From Bicyclus anynana (lineage: Eukaryota > Arthropoda > Insecta > Lepidoptera > Nymphalidae): a DNA stretch of 64,000 nucleotides. Shown piece after piece: positions 54,101-57,821 of this stretch; positions within the stretch are counted from its first letter, which is position 1; each line of letters begins with the position of its first letter. The stretch lies in the NCBI RefSeq assembly GCF_947172395.1, contig NC_069095.1, positions 11,035,321-11,099,320 of the forward strand. The letters are read 5' to 3'. The position numbers and the translations under genes were made by a program. Under the pieces are notes generated by a model that searched no databases, had not been told where the DNA came from, and worked only from the letters and a program-made list of their open reading frames with translations.

Positions 54101-57100
54101 TTTAAAATGCAAACTCTGGAACTTCTGGCAGAATTTTCATTTGGTTTTCACTAGCACTAGATTAGCTTTTTCCTAAGATACTTTATATATCTAAGTAGGC
54201 TTTGTTTTAATAAGATCGAACGTCGTAGAAGAAGACAGGCAATTCGATCAAAAACATACTGATGGGGATGTAAAGAATACGGATGTAAAGAAAGGGGGCG
54301 TATAGAATAGTACTCCAGAGATATTTAGAATAGTACCTACTCATCAGCCAGAAACGCTTCAGCATGGGGAGTTGTTTTTTTTAAGATTAACATTATAAGT
54401 GATTGACTCATTTTGTCCTCAACTATAGGTATAAAAAATATGGTTAGGATTTTATATTTTCTAAATTCGCTTAGGCATGCTCTGGTGCTACAACATCGGC
54501 TGTAGCGATATAACATGCTACTGGAAATGACGTAATGCTAAGCGATTTAGCATTTTGGTGTGATGCTTCATAAAAACCCTCAAAAGACTGGGTTTGACTC
54601 TCTCCCAAAAAATGGTTACATTTTAACACTGAATAAAAAGTCTTATTATTTCTTTTCTATTTCAGTCTCCTGACCTCACAAATAAGGATACGCGTGGGAG
54701 AGTACGACTTCTCATCAGTATCTGAACAGTATCCGTATGTGGAACGAGGAGTGGCCAGAAAGGCTGTCCATCCCAAATACAACTTCTACACTTACGAGTA
54801 CGATCTGGCTCTGGTCAAACTGGACTCGGTGGTTCAGTTCGCGCCGCACATATCCCCGATATGTCTGCCGTCATCTGATGATCTGCTGGTAGGGGAGAAC
54901 GCCACTGTCACTGGTTGGGGGAGGTTGTCGGAAGGGGGAGTTCTACCTTCAGTTTTACAAGAGGTATGGTTTAAATGTTTTATTTTCTTTTAGAAAAGGG
55001 GTTAAGAAGCTTAATTCACTATTCTTCTGGCGGGCTTATGGTGATGTTTGATTCTGTATCGATTAGTATTAGATGTTAATGATAATGACCATCATTGTAG
55101 TAGCCGCCACACAGTGTAGGGTTTTTTTATTATGACACAAGACTACCCACATGCGCTCTCACAAATATATAAATTGTTACTTTATAATTTAGATTTTAAG
55201 AGCAGTTTTAGCCCAGTGGTTCTGGATAAGGAATCTTCGATTCGAGCGTGGGTATTACTACTATTCTGCCCAGGGTATTCCTCCTCTAACAATTAAATTA
55301 CACGTGTCTCAAACGGCAAAGGAACATTGCGAGGAAACTTGCATAAGTGAGAATTTTTTTTTTTATTTTCAACGTGTGTGAAGTCTGCCAATCCCCATTG
55401 GGCTAGCGTGGTGGACAATTGGGCTAACCCCTCTCATTCTAAGAGGAGACTGGTGATCAGAGAGCCAAACATGTTGTTAATAATAATGATGATGAATTTA
55501 GATTTTAAATTTCAAATAAGTTAAATGTTATTTATTTTTGAAAAAATAAATGTCTTAAACCACAATGTTATTTAGCTCGGTGTACCATTCAAATAATGAG
55601 TCACTACATCATCGTATTTTCGTTTCTGTGATCATATAACTTAGATATTTCAACGAAATCTATAAAACTTTCCAGGTCCAAGTCCCGATAGTGTCAAACG
55701 ATCGGTGTAAGTCGATGTTTCTCCGCGCGGGCAGACACGAGTTTATACCAGAAATATTTCTCTGCGCGGGCCACGAGCGGGGCGGACACGACTCTTGTCA
55801 GGGAGACTCCGGCGGGCCATTGCAGGTATTTCTTTCCCCATGGTATATTCTTCCTGAATTTCGATGTTAGCCGATGGTCAAGCAACCAACGGTGTTGGGG
55901 CATTTTTCTAACAAGCCATCAAAAAATTACAACTTAAGAGCCGATGTTTGTACCATAGAACGATATTTAAAATCAAGTGGTAACCTTTTTAAAGGAAATA
56001 TTAGTTTATGGATGCAAAATCTGGAAAATGGCTTAGATGATAAACGACACACCAGCAATTTTCGCTACGTTTATTATTTTGCCTGACTGGCCATGAATAG
56101 GTATCACATACACAAACTTGTGAGCTGTATCGTTGGTCGTGATTAACTTTTATTTCCTGGGCTCTAACCATTAGCAAAAGTAATATCTTCTGAATTAAAT
56201 ATCGTCACAACATCATATCAGCCGATGCACTGCAGGACATAGGCCTTTTGTAGGGACTTCCAAACATCACGATACTGAACCGCCTGCATCCAGTGAATCC
56301 CTGCGACTCGCTTGATGTTGTCACTTCACCTGGTGGGGGGTCGACAAACTCTTTGCTTTGTAGTGGGACCCCAACGTCCATCGGCTCTTCGAACTATGTG
56401 CCCCGCCCATTGCCACTTCAGCTTCGCGACTCGTTGAGCTACGTCGGTGACTTTGGTTTTTCTGCGGATCTCGTCATTTCTGATTCGATCACGCGAAAAT
56501 CCTCCTAGCATAGCTCCCTCCATCGTCTACTGTGTGTTTCTGATCCTTCTTATGAGACCCATAGTTAGAGACCAAGTCTCACTAGGTCATCACTGACAGC
56601 ACTTAAGACTTTTCTCTTCAGGCACTGAAGAATTTAATATAATTCATGAAAACCGTGCACTGCTTTGCCCATAAAATACAATTGCATTTGCAGACATTTC
56701 ACGAATAAACTAAAAGGGAAGGCAAGACAGATAAGTTTAATGGCTAAGACAGTAACCACATTTAAAGTTGGATGTAGTCTCTGCGCGCAGATCTAGCTTA
56801 ATAACTCTCCGGAGATGGCTCCAACATTACATTGTCAAGCAACACGTAATTCCGACTTGCAATTTGTGCTAATGTTTGCTCCAGACACGGCTGTTAAGCT
56901 TCGCTTGTTCCTAGACAGCTACACTGTTATTTGTAACAGTCGCAGATTATTGTAGTTAGTGTATATTATGTATTAGTTACTAATTGTTTTTGTTATTTAT
57001 GTTAATTATCGATCGCTAGGTATGATATTCATTATCACTATCCACTGGCAAGACTTTGGTTTTTCTACCAACTAAAGTAGGCACTAGTGTAATTGTCATA

Positions 57101-57821
57101 GAAGCGTGACCACATAGGTAAAAAACATAAAACAAAATATAGATTATAAAAAAAATTTACTAACATAAACGTAATGTTTCTTTTATGTAAAAATGCTAAA
57201 AAACACTAATCGGTCGGTCGGTTTGACCACTAAATATATATTTTATTCCTTTATGTCAAACTAGCCGAAGAAAATGGGGATTAAATATAGCATATGACAC
57301 TCAGAAATAACGTGGCTATCTAGTGGTAAAAGGATTTTTAAAATCAGTTTAGTAGATCCAGAGATTACCCTTACAATACCACAAATTTTACCTCTTTATA
57401 TAGATGACAAAGACAAAACTTGTAAAAACTATCAGGCACTCAGATGGTGGTAAAATCCTTTCCATTCCTTAATGAAACATACATATACACAAAAGATGAA
57501 TTAATATATTTGGAGGTATATAATTATAAATAACCTATATAACATATTCCTAACGCAGCAGAACTTTTGTAAACATTGGCGAAACTCCACGTATACAAAA
57601 GTCGAATAAGTTATACCACTAAGCAATTTATTATTACACTGAAGTGCTTAACATAAATAAAATAAGTTTCTCCGTATTTCCAGGTCAAAGGAAAAGATCA
57701 AAGATATTTCCTGGCAGGTATAATAAGTTGGGGAATCGGATGTGGCGAAGCGAACTTGCCCGGTGTTTGTACAAGAATATCTAAGTTTGTGCCTTGGATA
57801 TTGCAAACCGTGAACTCTTAG
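6087..57821 (+). CDS. flz: Filzig-like (matriptase-type) serine protease, 8 coding exons
   Basis: Spliced gene, CDS join(6087..6174, 48156..48317, 48727..49167, 49900..50157, 51193..51385, 54666..54963, 55676..55825, 57684..57821), 575 residues. Seen: hydrophobic N-terminus (residues 3-18), six-cysteine CLIP-like knot (about 37-75), Thr/Ser/Pro-rich stem (about 85-135) and a longer basic linker, then an S1A protease domain starting at R330/I331 with catalytic His377 (TAGHC), Asp427 (YDLAL) and Ser525 (GDSGGP). Asp519, six residues before the Ser, sits in the S1 pocket and predicts cleavage after Arg/Lys. Known of the family: Drosophila Filzig is a matriptase homologue acting at the apical extracellular matrix of epidermis and trachea. 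The catalytic domain fits Filzig better than my memory of Stubble or other CLIP proteases. Inferred: an extracellular zymogen; Cys318 probably disulfide-links pro-region to catalytic chain. Odd: the stem is much shorter than I recall for Drosophila, so extra exons in intron 1 remain possible. Confidence 0.93.
6162..6745 (+). repeat. Three-copy tandem repeat, about 205-bp unit, spanning the exon 1 donor
   Basis: Units begin at 6162, 6370 and 6572, each opening with GAGCTATTYTACAGTAAGCAT and running through TTTCCTTTCCGTTTCCCTTT and CGACGCGCACCGCGCACAAC. The third is shortened, ending near 6745. The first unit overlaps the last 13 coding bases of exon 1. The second and third units carry the same splice donor. 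Confidence 0.95.
7157..7477. mobile_element. MITE, about 321 bp
   Basis: Terminal inverted repeats of 18 bp: TTGAGCATTCATTTGTAA at 7157-7174 and TTACAAGTGAATGCTTAA at 7460-7477, with two mismatches. The interior repeats GCGAGCATTCTAGCGAGCA-like words in both orientations. No coding capacity. The outermost TTAA/TTGA could be a piggyBac-type target site, which is only a suggestion. Confidence 0.65.
7780..7950 (-). mobile_element. LINE 3' UTR fragments
   Basis: Minus-strand matches to the repeat end also seen at 40690-40940: TTACAAGTACATTCGTAACGTC and AAGTTACGAGGGTCCCAAAC followed by CCTTGGTCCGAGAAGAGCCC. Non-coding relic. Confidence 0.6.
7960..8050 (+). mobile_element. Possible tRNA-like SINE head
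   Basis: GCCCAGTGGTTAGCCA followed about 45 bases later by TCTATTCCTGGG resembles A- and B-box spacing of a tRNA-derived SINE. Too diverged to place in a family. Confidence 0.4.
8745..8835 (+). mobile_element. RTE-type LINE fragment
   Basis: Matches the segment coding RADGLWGSKVLEWRPCT of the RTE C-terminus (CGATGGACTTTGGGGTTCCA), then jumps to GGGATTCGCTGGA with an internal deletion. Confidence 0.75.
9098..9305 (-). mobile_element. tRNA-derived SINE, second family, truncated
   Basis: Minus-strand copy covering the A-rich tail through AACAAGTTAGCCCGC-like and CTACCGGTAAAGACG sequence. It stops at 9305, lacking the tRNA-like head. Confidence 0.8.
9310..9512 (-). mobile_element. Helitron-like element
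   Basis: On the minus strand the sequence ends with GCGTCTGCTAGT (CTAG end, complement ACTAGCAGACGC at 9311) and starts near TATACTAATATTATTATAAAG. Interior includes ACCGATTTTGAAAATTC. Non-autonomous and without ORFs. It abuts the SINE at 9098-9305. Confidence 0.65.
10125..10205 (-). mobile_element. LINE 3' UTR fragment
   Basis: Minus-strand match to GACGTTTCAAAAGTACTTGT..AAACTAAGCC, the same 3' end as at 43018-43080 and 51840-51870. Confidence 0.6.
10226..10666 (+). pseudogene. RTE-type LINE, C-terminal ORF relic and tail
   Basis: The longest RTE relic in the window. Its start encodes LKTKVFEQCVLPVMTYE, typical of the region downstream of the reverse transcriptase domain. Then come AMLGVSLRDR, the AQRVAKLKWQWAGH region, and the 3' end with (GAT)n at 10645-10665. 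Several frameshifts and stops make it non-functional. Confidence 0.85.
10670..13450. other. Intron stretch with few recognisable repeats
   Basis: No exon or gene recognised. Short pieces only: a LINE-like end near 11262-11300 (GGTCAAGCGCGAGCCTATTC), a Helitron 3' end at 12228-12265 (ACGCGGACGAAGTCGCGGGT.. CTAGT) and another diverged Helitron-like piece at 12500-12617. GC-richer patches at 11130-11260 and 11890-11970 are unassigned. Confidence 0.5.
13455..14410. repeat. Three imperfect direct repeats, interrupted by another element
   Basis: Copies near 13455-13632, 13769-13950 and 14150-14330 share GAARCAGCGATATTGTCCTA, ACGATCGATCGAGTAGCTC and AATGTGTGAAAATCGC. The second and third share a longer 3' part (GGTTAAGT.. 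CAGC.GATCAAA.. GGCGTAGGTT). Bases 13640-13761 are a separate element found again at 52008-52126. Confidence 0.8.
14583..14800 (-). mobile_element. RTE-type LINE 3' end
   Basis: Minus-strand copy from CAGCCGATGGACGTCCACTG (reverse of the 3' end) to CCATTGGTTCTTCGAACTA. The ATG-rich tail is almost absent here. Confidence 0.85.
15349..15442. repeat. Compact hairpin element
   Basis: Perfect 13-bp arms ACCCATTATATAC (15361-15373) and GTATATAATGGGT (15421-15433), extended outward by GGGGCTAAA (15349) against TTTAGCCCCC (15433-15442). A second inner pairing of TTTTTAGGGCG with CGCCTAAAAAG exists. TTAGCCCC words recur at 16173-16215, hinting at a larger element. Confidence 0.75.
16610..16781 (-). 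mobile_element. Helitron-like element
   Basis: ACTAGCGGACGACCGCGACT at 16612 is the complement of a CTAGT 3' end preceded by a GC hairpin. The other end shows CGCGTTTATAATATTAGTAGG. Interior phrases (CTATTTCCAAATTTC-type) match the copy at 38866-39228. Confidence 0.75.
17441..17655 (+). repeat. Dispersed repeat, copy 1
   Basis: Shares with 44861-45066 the words AACTTAATTAACAAATCAAA, TGGCAGAGAATGA, GTCACGCACTTGTGAACG and AAACACTCCCCTTTTC in the same order. No coding sense; family unknown to me. Confidence 0.75.
18122..18256 (-). mobile_element. tRNA-derived SINE, second family, truncated
   Basis: Minus-strand tail and 3' half only: T-run, ACAAGTTAGCCCTTGATTAC, GCGGGCTAACTTGTTAGG, ending at TTTCTACACCACA. 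Confidence 0.8.
18408..18664 (-). mobile_element. Helitron-like element, second type
   Basis: Starts ACTAGCGGGCGCCCGCGACT (complement of a CTAGT end with a GC hairpin) and runs to AACATACAGACAGACAAAAA. The interior differs from the other Helitron-like copies. Confidence 0.65.
19366..19560 (+). mobile_element. Helitron-like element
   Basis: Starts TCTATAGTAATATTATAAAG and ends GCGTCAGCTAGT after a short hairpin (CGCGGGTAAAACCGTGCGG). A 5' TC and 3' CTAG followed by T fit Helitron ends. It is short, with no Rep/helicase ORF. Confidence 0.8.
19835..20340. repeat. Fold-back (long inverted repeat) element
   Basis: Sequence at 19835-19990 reappears inverted at about 20195-20330 (for example GGTCCGAGAGCTGGTCGATA against the complement of TGTCGACCTGCTGTCTGACC). 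Between them lies a perfect 19-bp stem: 20104-20122 with 20128-20146 and a five-base loop. No ORF. Confidence 0.75.
20190..21117 (+). repeat. Tandem repeat, about 363-bp unit
   Basis: AATGCCTCAAGGATATTTTT at 20461 recurs as AATGCCTTAAGAATATTTTT at 20824, a 363-bp period, with long near-identical stretches such as TCTGTAGAGAGATTTGTAGG. A shorter, older unit starts near 20195 and overlaps the fold-back arm. Confidence 0.85.
21540..22770 (+). repeat. Satellite-like tandem array, about 200-260-bp units
   Basis: Five to six diverged units, with GCAGGCGTAGCACGCGACGC-like starts at about 21553, 21801, 22062 (5' deleted), 22280, 22527 and 22748. Each contains TTCACGAATTCATGTCAGCC-like, TTTTAACCGACTTCAAAAT and GATTTTTCATAAA words. 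The short open frames here are by-products. Confidence 0.85.
22786..22908. mobile_element. Hairpin MITE
   Basis: Arms of about 55 bp: 22786-22840 pairs with 22853-22908, both reading CAGCAGGGTTATTATGTA from the outside, with only a few mismatches and a short loop. A related half lies at 55573-55611 in intron 6. Confidence 0.85.
22954..25695. other. Intron stretch, mostly unassigned
   Basis: No gene recognised. 24113-24202 is a short minus-strand RTE LINE end with a (ATC)n tract and CAGCTGATGAACGTCCACTG. 24748-24880 is a diverged minus-strand Helitron-like piece. A long T-run lies near 25358. The rest is unique-looking AT-rich DNA. Confidence 0.5.
25696..25972 (+). mobile_element. tRNA-derived SINE (Metulj-type), near full length
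   Basis: Pol III promoter boxes are visible: A-box TAGCCCAGTAGATATGAC and B-box GGTTCAATCC, about 40 bases apart. The body follows (GGAAATTAAATAGCACGTGT-like, GTGAGGAAACCTGCATACCA) and then the 3' stem CCCTCTCATTCTGAGAGG. The ATG-rich tail is missing. The family name is from memory of lepidopteran SINEs. Confidence 0.88.
25973..27169. other. Intron stretch without recognised features
   Basis: I see no exon, gene or familiar repeat. Sequence is AT-rich with mixed low-complexity runs. Confidence 0.5.
27170..27366 (+). mobile_element. Helitron 5' half fused to SINE 3' end
   Basis: 27170-27298 is the start of a Helitron-like copy (ACTAATATTATATAGGCGAA.. GGATTAACACATAGGCTAC). It switches abruptly at about 27299 to the SINE end CTAACCCCTCTCATTTTGAG.. 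GGAATATGGGTTAGTAATGATG. Confidence 0.8.
27469..27666 (+). mobile_element. Helitron-like element, best preserved copy
   Basis: Complete ends: TCTATACTAATATTATAAAG at the 5' side and GCGGCGTCAGCTAG before T at the 3' side, with the hairpin CGCGGGTGAAACCGCG just inside. It is about 200 bp, non-autonomous, and the reference copy for those at 19366, 34285 and 50193. Confidence 0.85.
28055..28240 (+). mobile_element. tRNA-derived SINE (Metulj-type), 3' truncated
   Basis: Intact A-box (TGATAGCCCAGTGGATATGA) and B-box (GGTTCGAATCC), then body up to AACCTGCATACCATAGAATT, where it stops. Confidence 0.88.
28755..28795. repeat. Pentanucleotide microsatellite
   Basis: Five units of ACTGT ending in a palindrome (TACTGTGTACACAGTA). 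Confidence 0.9.
28895..28931 (+). mobile_element. Helitron-like 3' end
   Basis: GCGGACGAAGTCGCGGGCGT followed by CTGCTAGT; only the terminal hairpin region is left. Confidence 0.6.
29768..29896 (+). repeat. Dispersed repeat shared by three sites, copy 1
   Basis: TGTAGCTCCGAAAGTAATGA, CTTTTACAAAATTGCTTTAC and ATTAGCATACTCTTAATTTA recur at 61935-62056 (same strand) and 44708-44800 (opposite strand), almost unchanged. Not coding; family unknown to me. Confidence 0.85.
29897..31922. other. Intron stretch without recognised features
   Basis: No gene or familiar element. A short open frame at 30785-30985 matches nothing I know. 30600-30720 has phrases (CTCGAAGAGTACTTTGAGAC) reminiscent of a SINE 3' half and may be a relic. 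Confidence 0.45.
31923..32122 (-). mobile_element. tRNA-derived SINE (Metulj-type), 3' part
   Basis: Minus strand, from the 3' end (CATATTCGGCTCACTGCTGA) through CCTCTCAGAATGAGAGGGG to CACGTGATGTTTAATTTCTT. The tRNA-like head is missing. Confidence 0.88.
32726..33050 (-). pseudogene. RTE-type LINE C-terminal relic
   Basis: The minus strand codes a recognisable stretch including MLGVSLRNRIRNEEIRRRIK and AQRIAKLQWQWACHIVRRAD, typical of the RTE endonuclease-reverse transcriptase C-terminus. Then come a deletion, frameshifts and the tail end. Confidence 0.85.
33716..34160 (+). mobile_element. tRNA-derived SINE, second family, with extra internal DNA
   Basis: Head CCGTGACGCAGTGGTATGCG (A-box-like) and GGAGGTCCTGTGTTAAACTC (decayed B-box), body GGTTTTCTTAATTAACTAAC, 3' part AACAAGTTAGCCCGCTTCTA and tail AATAAAAAAA. 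It is longer than other copies because of roughly 100 bp at 33830-33960 not found elsewhere. Confidence 0.75.
34226..34490 (+). mobile_element. Helitron-like element inserted next to an RTE scrap
   Basis: 34226-34282 is a minus-strand RTE LINE scrap (GGTTCGTCTGCGGATCTCCT). From about 34285 a Helitron-like copy runs to CGCGGTATCAGTTAGT; its terminal CTAG is mutated to TTAG. Confidence 0.75.
34585..34772 (+). pseudogene. Non-LTR retrotransposon 3' end
   Basis: Codes AKMWNALPASVFPNTYDLYT then FKTRVNRHFQGKRAPT and a stop at 34702-34704, a C-terminus I recognise from many lepidopteran LINE ORF2 proteins. It is followed by GGCATGATTGTAGTCAAGCG and an A-rich tail. Only the last ~40 codons survive. 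Confidence 0.8.
35398..35664 (-). mobile_element. tRNA-derived SINE (Metulj-type)
   Basis: Minus strand, both ends present: CCCATATTCGGCTCACTGCC at the 3' side and CCACTGGGCTATCACTGC, the reverse of the A-box, at the 5' side. A short deletion lies near the B-box. Confidence 0.88.
36500..36770 (+). pseudogene. Jockey-like LINE ORF2 C-terminal relic
   Basis: The open stretch codes RMTTNALWYSKNDRLHRELI, then YQKRNRKHPNQL and TFKRLKRRAPQD, stopping at 36768-36770. The order N-ALWY, LHREL, HPN, RRLKR..P.D is that of Jockey-clade reverse transcriptase C-termini. The upstream RT domain is absent. Confidence 0.75.
37260..37565 (-). mobile_element. RTE-type LINE 3' end
   Basis: Minus strand: a (ATC)7-like tract at 37261-37283, then the 3' end and C-terminal region up to GATTCGAACACGCAGAGAAA. 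Part of the middle is deleted. Confidence 0.85.
38090..38250 (+). mobile_element. RTE-type LINE 3' end, short
   Basis: GGACCCCCACCAGGTGGACG, GGGATTCGCTGGATGCAGGC and GAACGTCCATCGGCTGATAT mark the last ~160 bp of the RTE family. Confidence 0.85.
38540..38670 (+). repeat. Dispersed repeat, copy 1
   Basis: GCGAAAAATAACAC..CTACCTTCTGATCA..TGAAGGCGGTG..TATTAATTAAAGCC recurs at 62590-62690 with moderate divergence. Family unknown to me. Confidence 0.6.
38866..39228 (+). mobile_element. Helitron-like element with internal duplication
   Basis: Starts TCTACTAATATTATAAACGC and ends GTCGCGGGTGACCGCTGGT (CTAG degraded to CTGG). The interior contains the block from GTTTGT..CACCGATT to CATAGGCTACTTTT twice, about 120 bp apart, indicating duplication inside the element. 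Confidence 0.75.
39648..39968 (+). mobile_element. tRNA-derived SINE (Metulj-type), full length
   Basis: Complete copy: A-box TAGCCCAGTGGATATGAC, B-box GGCTCGAATCC, body, 3' stem CCCCTCTCATTGTGAGAGG, and the tail GGGTTGATAATGATGATGAT. This is the best reference copy here. Confidence 0.92.
40690..40940 (+). mobile_element. LINE 3' UTR relic
   Basis: GCTTTTTTCGGACCAAGGTG, CCTCGTAACTTTAATTTTAA and TTTCAAAAGTGCTTGTAAAC in order; the reverse of the 7780-7950 copy. No coding part is left. Confidence 0.65.
41385..41778. mobile_element. SINE pair in opposite orientation
   Basis: 41385-41669 is a diverged minus-strand Metulj-type SINE (CCCATATTTGGCTCACTGTT to CACTGTGCTATAACGGC). Right after it, 41698-41778 is the 3' end of another copy on the plus strand (GGAGACTCGTGCTCAACAGT, GGGTTGTTAATGATG). 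Confidence 0.8.
41964..42211 (+). mobile_element. tRNA-derived SINE, second family, head missing
   Basis: GATTGAGGTTTTCTTAATTG, CTACCGACAAAGACGTACCG, AACAAGTTAGCCCGCTTCCA and an A-rich tail, in order. It lacks the Pol III promoter boxes. Confidence 0.85.
42212..43225. other. Intron stretch, partly transposon-like
   Basis: A minus-strand open frame of about 100 codons (42266-42577) matches no family I know. Words such as CCCGACTGCGTCAGAAGGGT look repeat-derived. 43018-43080 is a LINE 3' end (TTTGAAAAGTGCTTGTAAAC). Confidence 0.45.
43228..43536 (-). mobile_element. tRNA-derived SINE (Metulj-type), full length
   Basis: Minus strand, from CCCATATTCGGCTCACTGCT to the reversed A-box CCACCTGGCTATCACGGCTC. 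The B-box reads GGTTCGAATCC on the minus strand. Confidence 0.9.
43790..44100 (+). mobile_element. SINE relics
   Basis: 43790-43845 keeps the B-box area of the second SINE family (GGAGGTCCTGGGTTTGATTA). 43965-44095 looks like a third tRNA-derived SINE: B-box GGGTTCGATTCCCGCCCG, then ATGAGTACACTTCATACGTG and TTACCCTGGAACGCATTACA. Neither folds into an intact tRNA. Confidence 0.5.
44124..44277. mobile_element. Helitron start joined to inverted SINE head
   Basis: 44124-44163 is a Helitron-like 5' end (TCTATACTAATATGATAAAA). At about 44164 it continues directly as the minus-strand SINE, from GAGACACGTGATATTTAATT to GGCAGAGGTCATATC. Confidence 0.8.
44708..45066. repeat. Two dispersed repeats side by side
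   Basis: 44708-44800 is the inverted copy of the repeat at 29768 and 61935. 44861-45066 is the second copy of the repeat at 17441. Their neighbourhood here may mean both are parts of one larger element. Confidence 0.7.
45821..46147 (+). mobile_element. tRNA-derived SINE (Metulj-type), full length
   Basis: A-box TAGCCCAGTGGATATGACAT, B-box GGTTCGAATCC, complete body and 3' end GGGTTTTTAATGATGATT, with a few point changes and small insertions. Confidence 0.9.
46148..48155. other. 3' end of intron 1
   Basis: No further exon is visible before the acceptor at 48155. AT-rich with a (TGTC)n run at 47099-47116 and no recognised element. Confidence 0.5.
48156..48317 (+). CDS. flz: flz exon 2: six-cysteine CLIP-like knot
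   Basis: 162 nt, phase 1 to phase 1, bounded by TTGCAG and GTCTGT. It encodes residues 30-83, including six cysteines spaced C-x8-C-x5-C-x10-C-x8-CC with the signature GVCVDGFMFGSCC. This pattern is a small disulfide knot found at the N-terminus of Filzig/Stubble-type insect proteases, probably for protein contacts or zymogen control. The exon is strikingly GC-rich (GCGCG runs) against AT-rich flanks, so the other reading frames are also open here without being genes. Part of it is duplicated in the following intron. Confidence 0.95.
48208..48493 (+). repeat. Imperfect tandem duplication of exon 2 and start of intron 2
   Basis: The stretch GTGGGTGCAGGAG at 48211 recurs at 48376, an offset of 165 bp. 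The second copy then follows the exon (CCGCGTGGGC..GGCTGCAT), skips its middle, and resumes with the intron start (GTCTGT..TGTAGCTTG.. GAGCGCGT..TGAGCCGTC). The copy lacks two bases after GAG and the CC-containing end, so it is frameshifted and not a usable exon. Confidence 0.9.
48727..49167 (+). CDS. flz: flz exon 3: Thr/Ser/Pro-rich stem
   Basis: 441 nt, phase 1 to phase 1, acceptor TTTCAG and donor GTAAGA. Residues 84-230. The first third is a Thr/Ser/Pro repeat stretch (PSTTPSTTSTTTSTT, then more Thr/Pro), a mucin-like segment likely to carry O-glycans and act as a spacer. The rest is polar, rich in Asn, Ser and Ile, without cysteines or a recognised domain. The assignment rests on the open frame, matching phases on both sides and position between the cysteine knot and the protease domain. 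Confidence 0.92.
49506..49615. repeat. Perfect 52-bp palindrome and adjoining hairpin (intron 3)
   Basis: 49506-49557 reads the same on both strands, with its centre between 49531 and 49532. Sharing its last base, TTAAAGGTAGATATG (49557-49571) pairs perfectly with 49601-49615. Both are in flz intron 3. Confidence 0.95.
49900..50157 (+). CDS. flz: flz exon 4: Lys/Pro/Thr-rich linker
   Basis: 258 nt, phase 1 to phase 1, acceptor TTTCCAG and donor GTATGA. Residues 231-316. Composition is Lys/Pro/Thr-rich with a run of four Thr (KKFTTTTSKP), cysteine-free and probably unstructured. The ATGs at 49905 and 49908 are internal codons, not starts. The frame continues past 50157 for only ten codons, in intron sequence. 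Confidence 0.9.
50193..50398 (-). mobile_element. Helitron-like element in intron 4
   Basis: Minus-strand copy: ACTAGCAGACGCCGCGCGGT (complement of the CTAGT end) through to TATAATATTAGTATAGATA. It is similar to the copy at 27469. Confidence 0.85.
50551..51031. mobile_element. Fold-back MITE with nested inverted repeats (intron 4)
   Basis: Outer ends GGACACTCTAAAAACAGAAA and its complement near 51030 are flanked by TA on both sides, which fits a TA target site. Further in, CAACCGACTTCAAAATCAC pairs with GTGATTTTGAAATCGGTTG. Then 59-bp perfect arms (50680-50738 with 50852-50910) enclose a 19-bp stem (50813-50831 with 50836-50854). No transposase. Confidence 0.85.
51040..51155 (+). mobile_element. 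Short Helitron-like element
   Basis: ATTATTATAAACGCGAAAAG at the start and CACGCGGACGAATATCGCGG.. CTGCTAGT at the end, with most of the interior deleted. It lies 40 bp before flz exon 5. Confidence 0.7.
51193..51385 (+). CDS. flz: flz exon 5: activation site and catalytic His
   Basis: 193 nt, phase 1 in and phase 2 out. Residues 317-381. It carries Cys318 (the likely pro-region disulfide), the activation bond after Arg330 (PETR/IMGG), the start of the catalytic domain (FGRWPWQVSVRR) and the active-site His377 in TAGHC. The donor is the GTTAGT at 51386, not a later GT. Ending at 51385 lets codon 381 become GAT (Asp) across the junction, restoring the HCVDDLL stretch expected for Filzig. Past the donor the frame runs on into a LINE remnant. 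Confidence 0.95.
51413..51900 (+). pseudogene. LINE ORF2 C-terminus and 3' UTR (intron 5)
   Basis: Codes GVFYNKIPKTVMDLP, then KQCVKKHLLSRGYYNIDEFL and a stop at 51711-51713, a well-known C-terminus of lepidopteran non-LTR retrotransposons. The 3' UTR follows (CTTGCCGGTATCTTCTCAGC, AAAAGTGCTTGTAAACTCAG) with a (TTGATTT)n end. By chance it is in frame with exon 5. Confidence 0.85.
51985..52126. mobile_element. Small element with perfect 18-bp terminal inverted repeats
   Basis: CATATTAAATGATTATGA at 51985-52002 pairs exactly with 52109-52126. The interior (CGTGCCGCGATGCAAGAACC, GTCGGGCATACTCCGACTTA) is repeated at 13640-13761, where only the right end is preserved. Confidence 0.8.
52195..54665. 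other. Remainder of intron 5
   Basis: A decayed minus-strand Helitron-like end sits at 52196-52240 (ACTAGCACAAGTCCTCGCGG). Small repeat scraps lie at 52970-53040 (GTTCACCTGATGTTAACTGA) and 54534-54580 (second SINE family). Otherwise nothing recognised. Confidence 0.5.
54666..54963 (+). CDS. flz: flz exon 6: catalytic Asp
   Basis: 298 nt, phase 2 in and phase 0 out, acceptor ATTTCAG and donor GTATGG. Residues 381-480. Contains QIRIRVGEYDF, the active-site Asp427 in YEYDLALVKL, the SPICLP motif and TVTGWGRLSEGG, all standard landmarks of S1A proteases in the right order and spacing. Confidence 0.97.
55200..55495 (+). mobile_element. tRNA-derived SINE (Metulj-type) in intron 6, diverged head
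   Basis: The A-box remains (TTAGCCCAGTGGTTCTGG) but the B-box is decayed (GATTCGAGCGTGG). Body and 3' end are clear (CACGTGTCTCAAACGGCAAA, CCCCTCTCATTCTAAGAGG) with an AATAATGATGATGA tail. Confidence 0.85.
55573..55611 (+). repeat. Half of the hairpin MITE (intron 6)
   Basis: TTAGCTCGGTGTACCATTCA and GAGTCACTACATC match one arm of the element at 22786-22908. The other arm is missing. Confidence 0.7.
55676..55825 (+). CDS. flz: flz exon 7: catalytic Ser and S1 pocket
   Basis: 150 nt, phase 0 on both sides, acceptor TTCCAG and donor GTATTT. Residues 481-530. Contains Cys491 and Cys510, which would form the autolysis/methionine-loop disulfide, then DSCQGDSGGP with the nucleophile Ser525 and pocket Asp519. 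Confidence 0.97.
56210..56640 (-). pseudogene. RTE-type LINE C-terminal relic (intron 7)
   Basis: The minus strand codes DRIRNDEIRRKTKVTDVAQR and AKLKWQWAGHIVRRADGRWG, then a frameshift, the PTR motif and the 3' end. It extends further 5' than other copies, to CTTCAGTGCC near 56630. It lies within flz intron 7, antisense to the gene. Confidence 0.85.
57250..57412 (-). mobile_element. Diverged Helitron-like element (intron 7)
   Basis: AGATTACCCTTACAATACC, ATAACGTGGCTATCTAGTGG and CCTCTTTATATAGAT correspond to the copy at 9310-9512. The terminal hairpin is lost. Confidence 0.55.
57684..57821 (+). CDS. flz: flz exon 8: C-terminus of protease domain
   Basis: 138 nt with the TAG stop at 57819-57821. 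Residues 531-575. Contains GIISWGIGCGEANLPGVCTR, giving the conserved SWG substrate-binding strand and the last Cys pair, then the C-terminal helix PWIL. The protein ends a few residues after that helix, as usual for S1A enzymes. Confidence 0.97.
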   Translation, partial: VKGKDQRYFLAGIISWGIGCGEANLPGVCTRISKFVPWILQTVNS